DNA of 38,913 bases from Bacteroidales bacterium (lineage in GTDB: Bacteria > Bacteroidota > Bacteroidia > Bacteroidales > UBA4181), in assembly GCA_031265445.1 (NCBI GenBank), contig JAISCQ010000282.1, forward strand, positions 1 to 38,913. Reading direction: 5' to 3'. The position numbers and the translations under genes are program-made. This document shows, in pieces, positions 19,034 to 27,755 of this stretch. The notes below the pieces were generated by a model. That model was not told the origin of the DNA, did not search any database, and saw only the letters and a program-made list of their open reading frames with translations. How positions within the stretch are numbered: the first letter of the stretch is position 1; every line of letters begins with the position of its first letter.

Positions 19034-19399
19034 ATGAAAAACGGAGCACAAAACTGGATATTCTGCGATGGCGACCTGCCGCCTCAGGGAAGCAATCCCG
19101 ATTTCATCGGGCATGAAGCGTTGATGATCACAAACGTCGGAGATGAAGACGCCGATATCCTGATTGACGTATTATTTGAGGATAAAGACCCGGAAACAGG
19201 AATTAAGCTTCAACTGAAAGCAAAACGGGTAATTTGTATCAGGCTTGACAAGTCTTTCGGCGAGCAGCGGTATCAAATACCTTACGGACAGTATGCCCTG
19301 CATGTAAAAAGCAATGTTCCCGTATGCGCGGTATTCGGGCGTTGCGATGTAAGGCAGGCTAATTTGTCATATTATTCCGTAAACGGCGTGTCATTCTAA
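19034..19399 (+). CDS. ASRT-superfamily (Anabaena sensory rhodopsin transducer-like, PF07100) small protein
   Basis: The 121-residue soluble protein is read as a beta-sandwich of the ASRT superfamily. It shares with the Anabaena transducer, as I recall it, the pattern GHEALMITNVGDEDADILIDV (transducer: HETVCILNAGDEDAHVEITI), a following D-P-TG turn, KRVICIRLDK and KSNVPV...RCDVRQANLSYYS (transducer: QSNVPIVV...RLDSRQAENALLS). The cyanobacterial member partners with a rhodopsin; comparative work on the superfamily proposed that most members bind small molecules, probably sugars, in carbohydrate gene clusters. No rhodopsin is encoded here. It lies between the M24-like and M81-like genes with 3- and 14-base gaps, so it is likely a co-translated ligand-binding partner. 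Exact ligand unknown. Confidence 0.82.
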   Translation: MKNGAQNWIFCDGDLPPQGSNPDFIGHEALMITNVGDEDADILIDVLFEDKDPETGIKLQLKAKRVICIRLDKSFGEQRYQIPYGQYALHVKSNVPVCAVFGRCDVRQANLSYYSVNGVSF

Positions 19400-19413
19400 A
19401 TATCAAGTATTTT

Positions 19414-20808
19414 ATGAAAGTAATCGTTGCATCTTTTCAGTTTGAATCCTGTACTTTTTCGGAATTGTTGCCCGACATCAATGATTTTGAATATTTCGAG
19501 GGGCAGGATATTTTTAAAAAACTTGTCGTATATGAGCCGTTAAAATCCGCGGGGTTTGAGGTCATACCTTCGATTTATGCCAATGCGCTTCCCGGCGGAA
19601 TATTGCCGCTGGACCTATACAATGGTTTTAAGGAAAAAATATTGCGAACCGTGAAGGAAAATTCCGATGCGGAAGGAATATTTATTTACCTTCACGGGAG
19701 CATGGAAGTTGAAAAAATCGGAAGCGGCGAGCTTCAGTTATTGCGCGAATTGCGTGCAATAACGGGAAACCGTCCGCTTATCTCGCTGGTTTTGGATTTA
19801 CACGCCAACATTACCGGGGAACTTGTCGGTTACGCCGATATTATTTGCGGTTACAAAACCGCGCCGCATGTTGACCAGGCGGAAACGCAGTTAAGAGCGG
19901 TTCATTTATTAATCGACTGTCTCAAAAACAACATCCGTCCCGTATCAAAAATGACGGGAATACCGATGCTGCCTGTGGGAGACGCTATGCTGACTGCCGA
20001 AGAGCCACTCAAAACGCTGATACAAAAAACGTATGAGCTTGAAAAGTTGCCGGAAATTTTAAGCGTGAATTTATTTTTCGGACACATGTGGGTTGACGCG
20101 CCGAATACCCGTGCAAGCGTTGTGGTTACGGCGTCAAAAGCGGAACAGGCAGATGCTTTGGCAAAAGATACGGCAAAGATATTTTGGGAAACGCGCGGGA
20201 TGTACAGGCTGTCCGTTGAAAACGGCACAATAGGCGACTGTGTGGACAGCGCCTTGAAAACAGCCGCCCGAAGAGTTTTTATATCCGACAGCGGCGACAA
20301 TACTACTGCCGGCGCGGAGGGACGCAGCCTGATTGTCTTAAATGCTTTTGCAAGCCGCCTGCCTTTTCGGAAAAAAGTCTGTATAGCGGGAATAACCGAC
20401 GATGTATTGCTTGGCAAAGCAAAAGAGTTGAAAACATTTTCCTGTCATATAGGCGATCAAGAAATCATTTTTACCGTCAAAAACACAGGGAAAATTCTTG
20501 GCTGGGCGAAAGAAATGATAGGCGACTGTTTAACTGCGTCCTGTCAAAACATTGATGTGATATTCACACAAAAACGCAGCGCGTTTATCTCAAAGGAGAA
20601 TTTTGAAATGGCCGGCGTAAAGATGGAGGATTATGATATTATCGTGGTAAAATTGGGATACCTGTTCAGTGAATTGCAGCCGTTTTGCGATCAACATTAC
20701 TTTGCCTTGACGGACGGGAGCAGTTGCGTAGATATCAGGCGTTTTCACTATCAAAAACTGATACGTCCTCTGTATCCGCTGGATGAGAATATAAAAATAT
20801 TTCAATGA
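19414..20808 (+). CDS. M81/MlrC-type metallohydrolase
   Basis: The 464-residue cytoplasmic protein has the two-domain plan of the MlrC (microcystinase C) family. The N-domain (~1-300) carries LHGSM, then LDLHAN with Asp128 and His130, and TAPHVD with His152, matching the Asp-His...His zinc site known for MlrC. The C-domain holds SDSGDNTTAGAEG, the family's D-x-x-DN-glycine-rich motif, and ends after a YDIIVVKLGY strand typical of the family. MlrC cleaves peptide products of microcystin; most homologues have unknown substrates and many occur in sugar or amide catabolism clusters. All visible metal ligands are intact, so it should be active, unlike the M24-like neighbour. Its stop overlaps the start of the first transporter (ATGA), so they are translationally coupled. 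Confidence 0.87.
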   Translation: MKVIVASFQFESCTFSELLPDINDFEYFEGQDIFKKLVVYEPLKSAGFEVIPSIYANALPGGILPLDLYNGFKEKILRTVKENSDAEGIFIYLHGSMEVEKIGSGELQLLRELRAITGNRPLISLVLDLHANITGELVGYADIICGYKTAPHVDQAETQLRAVHLLIDCLKNNIRPVSKMTGIPMLPVGDAMLTAEEPLKTLIQKTYELEKLPEILSVNLFFGHMWVDAPNTRASVVVTASKAEQADALAKDTAKIFWETRGMYRLSVENGTIGDCVDSALKTAARRVFISDSGDNTTAGAEGRSLIVLNAFASRLPFRKKVCIAGITDDVLLGKAKELKTFSCHIGDQEIIFTVKNTGKILGWAKEMIGDCLTASCQNIDVIFTQKRSAFISKENFEMAGVKMEDYDIIVVKLGYLFSELQPFCDQHYFALTDGSSCVDIRRFHYQKLIRPLYPLDENIKIFQ

Positions 20809-22013
20809 AAAATCCGGCAAAAGGAAGTATGGCAGTTCCCCTGCTAATGGTGGGTTCGATGAATGCCGTTTATGGTTTTGCACTTGGAGTAAACGCCTTT
20901 TTTATCCCCTTTGTCAGGCAGGCATTCAATGTAACAACGGGCATGGCTTACATGATTATGGTAGCCACGTTTTCGGCCTATCTGGTATTTGGCGGATTTA
21001 CCGGTCCCATCCTGAAAAAGGCAGGATACAAGGGTGGAATGGTGATTGCTTTGATGCTGATGTCGGCTGGATTTCTGATGATTGTTCCATCGGCAAAAAC
21101 GGTCGGCTTTCCGTTGTTCCTGTCCGCGTTATTTGTCAACGGACTTGGACAGGCGCTACTTTCAGGCGCCTACAGCACGTATATTTCCATCATCGGCAAC
21201 CCCGACAGCGCCGCAGCCCGTATTTCCATCATGGGTATCTGCGCCAAGGTATTCTATGCCGTAGCGTCCTTCATCCTTGCATTTTTCATGGATCTTGCCG
21301 ATGTGAAAATTGACGACATCATTACTCCTTTTTACCTGATTGCAGGCATCACTTTTATCATGGGAATCGTGTATTATTATTCGCCGTTGCCCGAAGTAAA
21401 AGCAGCCGGTGGGGAATCCGGAAAAGCCGGCGAAGAAAATCAGTCCGCGTATGCAAGCTCCAAAACAGGTATTTGGCAATTTCCGCATTTACTGCTGGGT
21501 GTGCCGGCTATATTCTTTACCGTAGGGGTGGAATATCTGGCATTGGGAACGATGAATGATTATGCGCAGCATCTGGGACTTTCAAATCCACAGAATTATG
21601 TCTGGTTGGTATCATTTGCCATGATAGCGGGTTATATTGCGGGCGTACTGTTTATCCCGAAATATTTAAGTCAGGCCAACGCCCTGGTTGCCTCCACTGT
21701 TTTGGGTATGACGGTTACACTGCTCATACTGTTCATTCCGGCGGCGGCGTCCATTTGGCTGATACCTGTTCTGGGACTGGCAAACGCCCTTTTATGGCCT
21801 GCGGTTTGGCCCCTCGCCATTGCCGATTTGGGTAAATTTACCGAAACAGGAGCGTCTTTGCTGGTTACAGGTATCATCGGCGCCGGTATCGTATCGTTAA
21901 TGTTCGGATTTATGGCCGGAAAATACGGTTATCAGCCGGCATACATGGTCGCTTTTCCCGGATATCTTTTCATCTTTTATTTTGCATTATGGGGCAGTAA
22001 AATAAGAACATGA
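20805..22013 (+). CDS. MFS transporter, fucose:H+ symporter (FHS)-like
   Basis: A 402-residue inner-membrane protein with about twelve hydrophobic segments and a central hydrophilic loop near residues 195-220 (EVKAAGGESGKAGEENQS). The pattern NAVYGFALGVNAFFIPFVRQAF at the start of TM1, the FTGPILKKAGYKGG loop between TM2 and TM3, and the small-residue-rich later helices resemble fucose-permease-like sugar carriers common in Bacteroidota. It probably imports the mono- or disaccharide product, or exports an end product, of the pathway. It overlaps the M81 gene upstream and the second transporter downstream by 4 bases each. Specificity cannot be read from sequence. Confidence 0.85.
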   Translation: MKNPAKGSMAVPLLMVGSMNAVYGFALGVNAFFIPFVRQAFNVTTGMAYMIMVATFSAYLVFGGFTGPILKKAGYKGGMVIALMLMSAGFLMIVPSAKTVGFPLFLSALFVNGLGQALLSGAYSTYISIIGNPDSAAARISIMGICAKVFYAVASFILAFFMDLADVKIDDIITPFYLIAGITFIMGIVYYYSPLPEVKAAGGESGKAGEENQSAYASSKTGIWQFPHLLLGVPAIFFTVGVEYLALGTMNDYAQHLGLSNPQNYVWLVSFAMIAGYIAGVLFIPKYLSQANALVASTVLGMTVTLLILFIPAAASIWLIPVLGLANALLWPAVWPLAIADLGKFTETGASLLVTGIIGAGIVSLMFGFMAGKYGYQPAYMVAFPGYLFIFYFALWGSKIRT

Positions 22014-23245
22014 GAAATATCAAATTGATGGTATATCTCAACCTGATATTTTTTCAGGTAGGATTACTGGAATCAATGATGAGCGCCTTAATTCCCGAAA
22101 TGATACACAGTTTTCAGGTCGGTTACGGGTTAGCCTCGGTAATGCCGTTAGCCTATTATGCGGCAATTGCTCTGCTCTGTATTCCGGCAGGCATGATCGG
22201 GAGCAGGTATTCTTCCGTAAGGATGCTGTTCTTCGCTTTTATGCTTGCTTTAGCAGGCGTATTCATGTTTGTCGTATTTTTAAGCTATCAAGCGTCTGTC
22301 GCTTCATTGTTCCTGATGGGAAGCGCTGCCGCCGTCATGCAGGTTACCGCCATGCCGCTGGTGCGAAAAACGTGCGGCGCCGAAAACCTGTCATTCCATA
22401 CAACACTTAATCAGTTAATGTTTGGTTTGGGCGCTTTTTTAAGCCCGTTCATTTATTCACGGCTAACGTCCGGCATGCTCAGCGGGGAACGCTTCTTTCC
22501 CGTCAATCTTCTTCGGCATGTCGTACCCGGGGGGTTTGAATGGACATCTGCGTACTGGCTTTTTGTCCCGTCGATAATCTCACTGATGGTGGCGGCGGTA
22601 TTGGTGCGATTTCCGGAACATGCGAAAGACAGATCATCTGCTCAAACCGGAAAAAACGGAACCAGGGAGTTGTTCCGGAACAGATATGTCATTTTCTTTT
22701 TTGTATCGATGGCGGCTTATGCAAGCTGCGAACAGGGAATTGCCGCATGGATGTCCGAATATTTTCAGGATGTTCATGGCCTCGACCCGTTGACGGAAGG
22801 CGCCTCCAGATTGTCATTATACTGGCTGTTGCTTACTGTTGGCTGTTTGGGAGGAATGTTACTGCTCAAATTCTTTGAAAGCAGGAAAGTTCTTGCCGTT
22901 TCGACCGTATGCGCTATCGCAAGCCTGCTGTTTGCATTGCATGGCGGAACTCATGTTTCCGGAATCGCTTTTCCGCTGGTTGCGGTATTCGAATCGGTGA
23001 TGTGGCCTGTTATCATGTCATTGGCGCTAAATTCGGTAAGCAGACACCATGAGGTTCTTTCCGGCTTCATGTTTACGGCGTTCATTGGCGGCGCTCTGGG
23101 ACCCGTGATTATCGGAAGTATGGGCGACAGGCTGGGTTTGGGAATATCTTTGCATTATCTCTTTTTGCCGTTATCGGTCGTTTTAAGTGTCGCATTTCTG
23201 GCTAAGCCGTTAGTGAATAACAAACGCATAACCATTAAGAATTAA
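22010..23245 (+). CDS. Second MFS transporter, FHS-like
   Basis: A 411-residue inner-membrane protein with about twelve predicted membrane segments. Features include IPAGMIGSRYSSVRML between TM2 and TM3, LNQLMFGLGAFLSPFIYS (the asparagine-containing helix seen in sugar MFS carriers), a central loop with KDRSSAQTGKNG, and a late FMFTAFIGGALGPVIIGSMGDRLG segment. It starts inside the stop of the first transporter (ATGA) and is the last gene of the plus-strand block. The two carriers are similar in plan but clearly divergent, so a heteromeric or import/export division of labour is possible. The next gene is convergent, 17 bases away, with no obvious terminator hairpin between. Confidence 0.85.
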   Translation: MRNIKLMVYLNLIFFQVGLLESMMSALIPEMIHSFQVGYGLASVMPLAYYAAIALLCIPAGMIGSRYSSVRMLFFAFMLALAGVFMFVVFLSYQASVASLFLMGSAAAVMQVTAMPLVRKTCGAENLSFHTTLNQLMFGLGAFLSPFIYSRLTSGMLSGERFFPVNLLRHVVPGGFEWTSAYWLFVPSIISLMVAAVLVRFPEHAKDRSSAQTGKNGTRELFRNRYVIFFFVSMAAYASCEQGIAAWMSEYFQDVHGLDPLTEGASRLSLYWLLLTVGCLGGMLLLKFFESRKVLAVSTVCAIASLLFALHGGTHVSGIAFPLVAVFESVMWPVIMSLALNSVSRHHEVLSGFMFTAFIGGALGPVIIGSMGDRLGLGISLHYLFLPLSVVLSVAFLAKPLVNNKRITIKN

Positions 23246-23262
23246 GAGACCTGTCCTAAAAT

Positions 23263-24021
23263 TTAATTAACCACTAATCCATCCTGCTCAAACTTCACCG
23301 TGCCGAAACATTCCGGGCGGTGGTAGTCGGGCTTTTCCGCCTTTATCGGGTTCCACGTCAGGTAATGCTCTTCGGTCAATTCATCGCCGCACTTGAAGAA
23401 GTTGGCTTTTGCCTGCTTGCCTTCGGGCGTGTAGCCCGGATGCTTAAATAAACATTCGTAAGGAAGCATCAGCAGCAATTCCCATTCAAAATCGCCTGTA
23501 CGTTCTTCTGCAAACGGCTCACGTCCCAAACTCGGCAGGCGCCTGATTTTGGTCAGCAGTTCCGGGTCGGAAAACTCGCGGTTGTGGCGGCCCTCGCCCA
23601 CGTTAAACAGCACCACGCCAGCGCAGTTGGACTCTAAACTATAGTACAGGTCTCCGCCATCGGGCGAAATAAATATTTCCACGCAGGCGTCTAAGTTCAC
23701 CCGGCCGTTGTCTTCGGCGGCGCGTGCGCGGATGTATTTTTCTTTCACGCGATATTGAACAAAAAACGCCGAATCGCCGTACGCTAAGCGGAATTGCACT
23801 TGCGGACGATAGCCAAATTCCGGCCAGTTGATGACGTCAATACTGTTCCATTCCGACGCGGCCAGTGCGCTTTTGATTTCGTCCCACGCGGCGTCAGCGG
23901 CCACCGGGACTTTCTTTACGGTTAATTCTTTCATGACCGGTTGTTGATTACATTGTGTGAATAATAAAGCGGCTGTCAGCGTCAATAACGCTAACAACCC
24001 TCCTGTAATAATTGATTTCAT
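23263..24021 (-). CDS. CBM9-like carbohydrate-binding lipoprotein
   Basis: The 252-residue product has an N-terminal hydrophobic signal ending LLFTQC, suggesting an envelope lipoprotein with a non-standard Gln before the Cys. The rest is one beta-sandwich of the CBM9-like/DOMON-type family: FGYRPQVQFRLAYGDSAFFVQYRVKEKYIRA, then LDACVEIFISPDG, YYSLESNCAGV, and the closing LTWNPIKAEKPDYHRPECFGTVKFE, a typical ending of this family. Such proteins bind sugars, either alone or as modules of xylanases. It is the last gene of the minus-strand block, 15 bases after the epimerase stop. No catalytic residues expected. Confidence 0.82.
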   Translation of the reverse strand: MKSIITGGLLALLTLTAALLFTQCNQQPVMKELTVKKVPVAADAAWDEIKSALAASEWNSIDVINWPEFGYRPQVQFRLAYGDSAFFVQYRVKEKYIRARAAEDNGRVNLDACVEIFISPDGGDLYYSLESNCAGVVLFNVGEGRHNREFSDPELLTKIRRLPSLGREPFAEERTGDFEWELLLMLPYECLFKHPGYTPEGKQAKANFFKCGDELTEEHYLTWNPIKAEKPDYHRPECFGTVKFEQDGLVVN

Positions 24022-24036
24022 AGTGCGCCATTGAAA

Positions 24037-25032
24037 TCATCCGATGTATTTTGTGTCTATCCGTTTTTTGCCTGCTTTGCGGAAGGCTACGGCTTCATCC
24101 ACGATTTTGAAGATGTCGTAGGTGGGCGCATAGCCCAATACCGAGCGGGCAAAGGAAATGTCGTGACGGAAGTCGTTAAATTCCGGCACGGAGAAGCGCA
24201 GTACCGGTATATCCAGTTTCTTCGAGATGTATTCCGACAGCACGTCGTAGGTGAACGGTGACGGAGCGGCAATGGCAAATGCTTTCCCGATAGCGGCCTT
24301 GTTGCCGATAGCGCGCATGACCGCCTGCACCACATCGGGCAAGCCCACGATATGCCGCATACCCGGCGTTCCGTCCACGTGGTCCATGCGGCAGGCGGCG
24401 TCTAACCCTTCCGCCACAAAGCGTTTTTGTTCGGGTGTTTCGGCGATTTCTTTCCAGATGGGAACGCCCCATTGCGGGCCTTTCAGGGTGGCGTGCGCCA
24501 AAATATCATCCTGTCCATGCACCCACGAAAAGCGCAGCACGGTGATGGGTATGCCGTACTGTATGCGCATCTGTTCGCAAATGGTTTCTTCCAGTACTTT
24601 CGACAGCGGATAATAACCCGGATAGCCCGCATGAGGGAAATTCTCATCAATGGGGAAAGGGCGCGGATAGTAATAAATGCCCGCACGGGCGTCGGAGCCG
24701 GCCTGTATGAACTGCTGGATATGCCCGCAGTTTTTGGCTTCATCTATCAGGTAGAAGGTGCCGGACACATTGCTTTCAAGGAACAGTTCCCGGTTTTCCT
24801 TGCAGTTGCCCAGATGGATGACGGCATCCATGTCTTTCAGTGCGCGTTTTGCAAGCGTTTTGTCCCGCAAGTCGCCATCCATGATTTCGGTAACTTCCGG
24901 CGTTTCTTCGTTGTCGAAGCGAAGCGCACGCACTTTGTACCCGGCCTTCATCAGTTCGGGAATTACGGCGCTACCTACTTTACCGCTGCCGCCGGTAATG
25001 AAAATGTTTTTAATAACTAATTCTTTACTCAT
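24037..25032 (-). CDS. NAD-dependent epimerase/dehydratase (extended SDR)
   Basis: The 331-residue cytoplasmic enzyme has a Rossmann N-terminus with TGGSGKVG at residues 13-20 (GxxGxxG class), an acidic residue in RFDNEETPEV, MDGDLRD, DAVIHLGNCKEN, and the active-site YPLSK (YxxxK) preceded by QFIQAGSDAR. The C-terminal part carries WVHGQDDIL and a VVQAVMRAI segment, usual in sugar-nucleotide or sugar epimerases and dehydrogenases. The precise reaction is unknown; substrates in this family include nucleotide sugars and free sugar acids such as uronates. It is probably co-transcribed with the upstream GH38/57-like gene (26-base gap) and the downstream CBM9-like gene. Confidence 0.87.
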   Translation of the reverse strand: MSKELVIKNIFITGGSGKVGSAVIPELMKAGYKVRALRFDNEETPEVTEIMDGDLRDKTLAKRALKDMDAVIHLGNCKENRELFLESNVSGTFYLIDEAKNCGHIQQFIQAGSDARAGIYYYPRPFPIDENFPHAGYPGYYPLSKVLEETICEQMRIQYGIPITVLRFSWVHGQDDILAHATLKGPQWGVPIWKEIAETPEQKRFVAEGLDAACRMDHVDGTPGMRHIVGLPDVVQAVMRAIGNKAAIGKAFAIAAPSPFTYDVLSEYISKKLDIPVLRFSVPEFNDFRHDISFARSVLGYAPTYDIFKIVDEAVAFRKAGKKRIDTKYIG

Positions 25033-25058
25033 CTTTATTAATTGGTTATGAAATATAT

Positions 25059-27590
25059 TTATTTAATTTTTGTTTCAATAATGGCGTTGGCCGGGATTTT
25101 TACGTCTGCGGCCTTTTCACCGATGGTGAGTCGCACCGTAGCGTCTTTGCCGCTCTTGTTGTTCAGCCGAACGGTGGCGCCGTCCTTTGCCGAATAGTCC
25201 ATTGCCGTAACTTCGATGCCCGGCCGGTTCACGGTGAGCAGGCTTTGCTGCGGCGACAGGGCGCCGGCAGCGTTGGGCGCTATTTCGCGGAGATACACAG
25301 GTTGCGTGTAACTTTTTGCAACTTCCGGCAGCCGGCTGTCTTCCCATGTGCCGGTGTAAGGATACAGCATGAACCGATGGTCGTAAATGCCGTGGAAAGG
25401 CTCGCCGTACCAGTCCAAATCGGCTTCCACATGCGTTTTATCCACGAACGTCATGCCCATGTTGCGTACCGGCCCCGACGTGGTGGACGCGCCGATGTAA
25501 AGGCCGAACTCGCCCTTGTCGGGAATGGTGTAAAAGCCCTGTTCCCCCGTGCCGGTGGTCATCATCCAGCCGCCCTTGTCCGCATATTGGAGGATGGCGG
25601 CGCTCCATGCGCAGAAGTAACTCATACCGGTCAACAGGGTGTGCGGCGACATGCCGAAAGGAATGTCATACCATATTTGTCCGGCCTTACCTGTTTTCAC
25701 CTGCACCGTCAAGCCGCGCGGGTCGAAGTCGAACGACAGCCCTGCGCCAACGCCGCCGTCTTTCCGTATCACGGTGGGATGCGGAAAGTCAAAACACATG
25801 TCGCACAAAATCCGGTCGGGCAACAGTGTGAATGTTTGTTGCAGGTGGATGAGCCAGTCGATTTGGCTTTCTATCCGCAGTTGCGGGTACAGGGCATTTT
25901 TTACGGTTACGCGGGGTTGGCCGTGTGGCGTCGCCCGGCGCCACACGGCGTCGCCGGCGCCATAGTGCATATCGGCTAATGCTTTCAGTTGAAATTCGTC
26001 CAGCGACAGTTCTATGCGTTCATTCCCGCGTGCCACATAGATTTTGTCGTTCTCTACCGACACGCTCAGGGCGCCGTTGCGTACGCTGTTGCCGGGCGCC
26101 CAGGGGTAGCGGTTGCTGTTCGCGCTTTTCTTTAACCCGACCACTTTGTAGCCATAGGCGGGCAGGTCGGCCTCCACGTCCGTCATATATGCGCCGCCGT
26201 GCGACAGGGTTGTGCTGCGGAGCTGTTTCCCGGAAGCATCATCAAACACGTCACAGGCAAACGTCGTTTCGAGTTGGAGGGTTTGCGTGCGTGCGGCTTC
26301 GGCATTGAACAGGATGTAGTACCGGTCGTATCCCTCCGTCTTTATTTGTTGGGCAAGGGCGTCTAATCCCCGGTTGATAATTTCATTCGACAGGTTGGAA
26401 GAGTTATTGAAGGAATTGATGCGCTCGCGCCGCCGTTCATAGAGCGGATACCAGCCGCGCGCGTCGCTGTTCACGGCCCACAGCAGCAGGTGGTCGGCTT
26501 TGGTGAGGATAGTGATTTCACCGTCGCGTGTCAGGAATTTCGGCTCCACATCGGGGTACGTGGCGGCATGTTCTATGTCCCACGTTACGGGGTCTTCTTC
26601 GAGGGTGATTTTCGCCTGTTCGAACGGTTCATCTATTTTCTTGCCATAGCGCGCCTGTACCAAAGCGTTCATCAGCGTGGCCGCGCGGAAGTCGGACATG
26701 GCGCGGTTGGCATGCTCCTGTATAATGATGTCGAGCGGGTCGGCGGTCCAGCGCGAGTACGCGCCGTTATCCCTGTTTCCTGCCCTGACGGCAGAGTCTG
26801 CATAGCGTTCGGCATTCACGCCAAACTTCCTGATATACTCGTCCAGCGTAATCCACACCACGTCCAGGTCTTTTTCCTGTTCGTCGAAAGCGCTGACTTC
26901 ACGATACACATGGCTGAAGGCTTGTGGAATTTCGTAATCTTCCTCGATGAGGATGATGCCCTTGTCGGGCGCATTTTTGATTTTCCCCAACAGGTCGGAG
27001 CGGTCGATGACCGGAATACCGATGGTGGAGCCGTCCATGCCTTTAAGCTTGAAAGGGAAATAGACGTCGTCGCCGGTAGTTACCGGCGCCCAGTTCACGC
27101 CCGCCCGGTTCAGTATCCACGGCATTTGCGCATGAAAAGCCCGTTCCTGCACGAAAAAGCCGTCCACCGCGCCCACGACGTCTTTCAGGACATTTACCCC
27201 CAAGGCGGCGCAGCGCCAATTGGTTTCCCCGTCCATCGTCACGTTGAGGGCAGCCGAGTAGAACGCGCCGGTAAAGTTCACCTGACCGCGCCGGTGGAGC
27301 TTCATCGCATGTTCAATCACATGCGGGGCTGTTTGTTTCAGGGAATTGACGGTTTGTCCCGAGAACTCCACCTGCCCTTTGAAATCGGGGTGTTCTTCCA
27401 TGAAGTCCAGCAGGTAATCGTAGATGACCGGGAAGTCGCGCCATATTGTGGATTTGGTGTAGCGGTCGTAGTTCATGTTGCCGTGCAGGATATAGCTCAT
27501 GTACACGGTTTTCTTTTTCTGTTTCGGCGCCGCGCTCGTTCCGCCCATGAGCGGCAGCAGGAAGAGGAGCAGGGCGAGGCCTTTCGTCAT
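25059..27590 (-). CDS. Secreted GH38/GH57-like glycoside hydrolase (putative alpha-glycosidase)
   Basis: About 843 residues from the ATG at 27590. That start gives a textbook signal peptide (MTKGLALLLFLLPLMGGTSAA); an in-frame ATG at 27683 would add 31 residues without export character. N-terminal ~28-330 looks like the seven-stranded barrel of the GH38/GH57 superfamily: MSYILHGNMNYDRY (His36 near a metal/substrate site), EFSGQTVNSL, and FFVQERAFHAQMPWIL, where Glu149 aligns with the nucleophile strand of GH57 (..E..). The C-terminal half is beta-rich and galactose-mutarotase-like (YPWAPGNSVRNGALSV). The family contains alpha-mannosidases, amylases and galactosidases; exact specificity is not visible. 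It lies between a phosphatase and an epimerase, all on one strand. Confidence 0.72.
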   Translation of the reverse strand: MTKGLALLLFLLPLMGGTSAAPKQKKKTVYMSYILHGNMNYDRYTKSTIWRDFPVIYDYLLDFMEEHPDFKGQVEFSGQTVNSLKQTAPHVIEHAMKLHRRGQVNFTGAFYSAALNVTMDGETNWRCAALGVNVLKDVVGAVDGFFVQERAFHAQMPWILNRAGVNWAPVTTGDDVYFPFKLKGMDGSTIGIPVIDRSDLLGKIKNAPDKGIILIEEDYEIPQAFSHVYREVSAFDEQEKDLDVVWITLDEYIRKFGVNAERYADSAVRAGNRDNGAYSRWTADPLDIIIQEHANRAMSDFRAATLMNALVQARYGKKIDEPFEQAKITLEEDPVTWDIEHAATYPDVEPKFLTRDGEITILTKADHLLLWAVNSDARGWYPLYERRRERINSFNNSSNLSNEIINRGLDALAQQIKTEGYDRYYILFNAEAARTQTLQLETTFACDVFDDASGKQLRSTTLSHGGAYMTDVEADLPAYGYKVVGLKKSANSNRYPWAPGNSVRNGALSVSVENDKIYVARGNERIELSLDEFQLKALADMHYGAGDAVWRRATPHGQPRVTVKNALYPQLRIESQIDWLIHLQQTFTLLPDRILCDMCFDFPHPTVIRKDGGVGAGLSFDFDPRGLTVQVKTGKAGQIWYDIPFGMSPHTLLTGMSYFCAWSAAILQYADKGGWMMTTGTGEQGFYTIPDKGEFGLYIGASTTSGPVRNMGMTFVDKTHVEADLDWYGEPFHGIYDHRFMLYPYTGTWEDSRLPEVAKSYTQPVYLREIAPNAAGALSPQQSLLTVNRPGIEVTAMDYSAKDGATVRLNNKSGKDATVRLTIGEKAADVKIPANAIIETKIK

Positions 27591-27755
27591 GCGAGCGCCC
27601 CAAGCTGCGCCTTCGGCCTGCATAGGGTTATGAAAGTAACGTCCTCCCGGGACTACTCTAAGTAATGTGAAAATCTTTTTCATTTTTGGTTTTAAAAATA
27701 TCCACTGTTGTCCGGTAAAATCCTTAATTGATTTTGCGGTTTCAATTCCTTCACC

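Noticed and set aside
26490-27665. 391-codon plus-strand open frame opposite the GH38/57-like gene
   Set aside because: Antisense shadow of a clearly coding GC-rich gene; composition without domain motifs.
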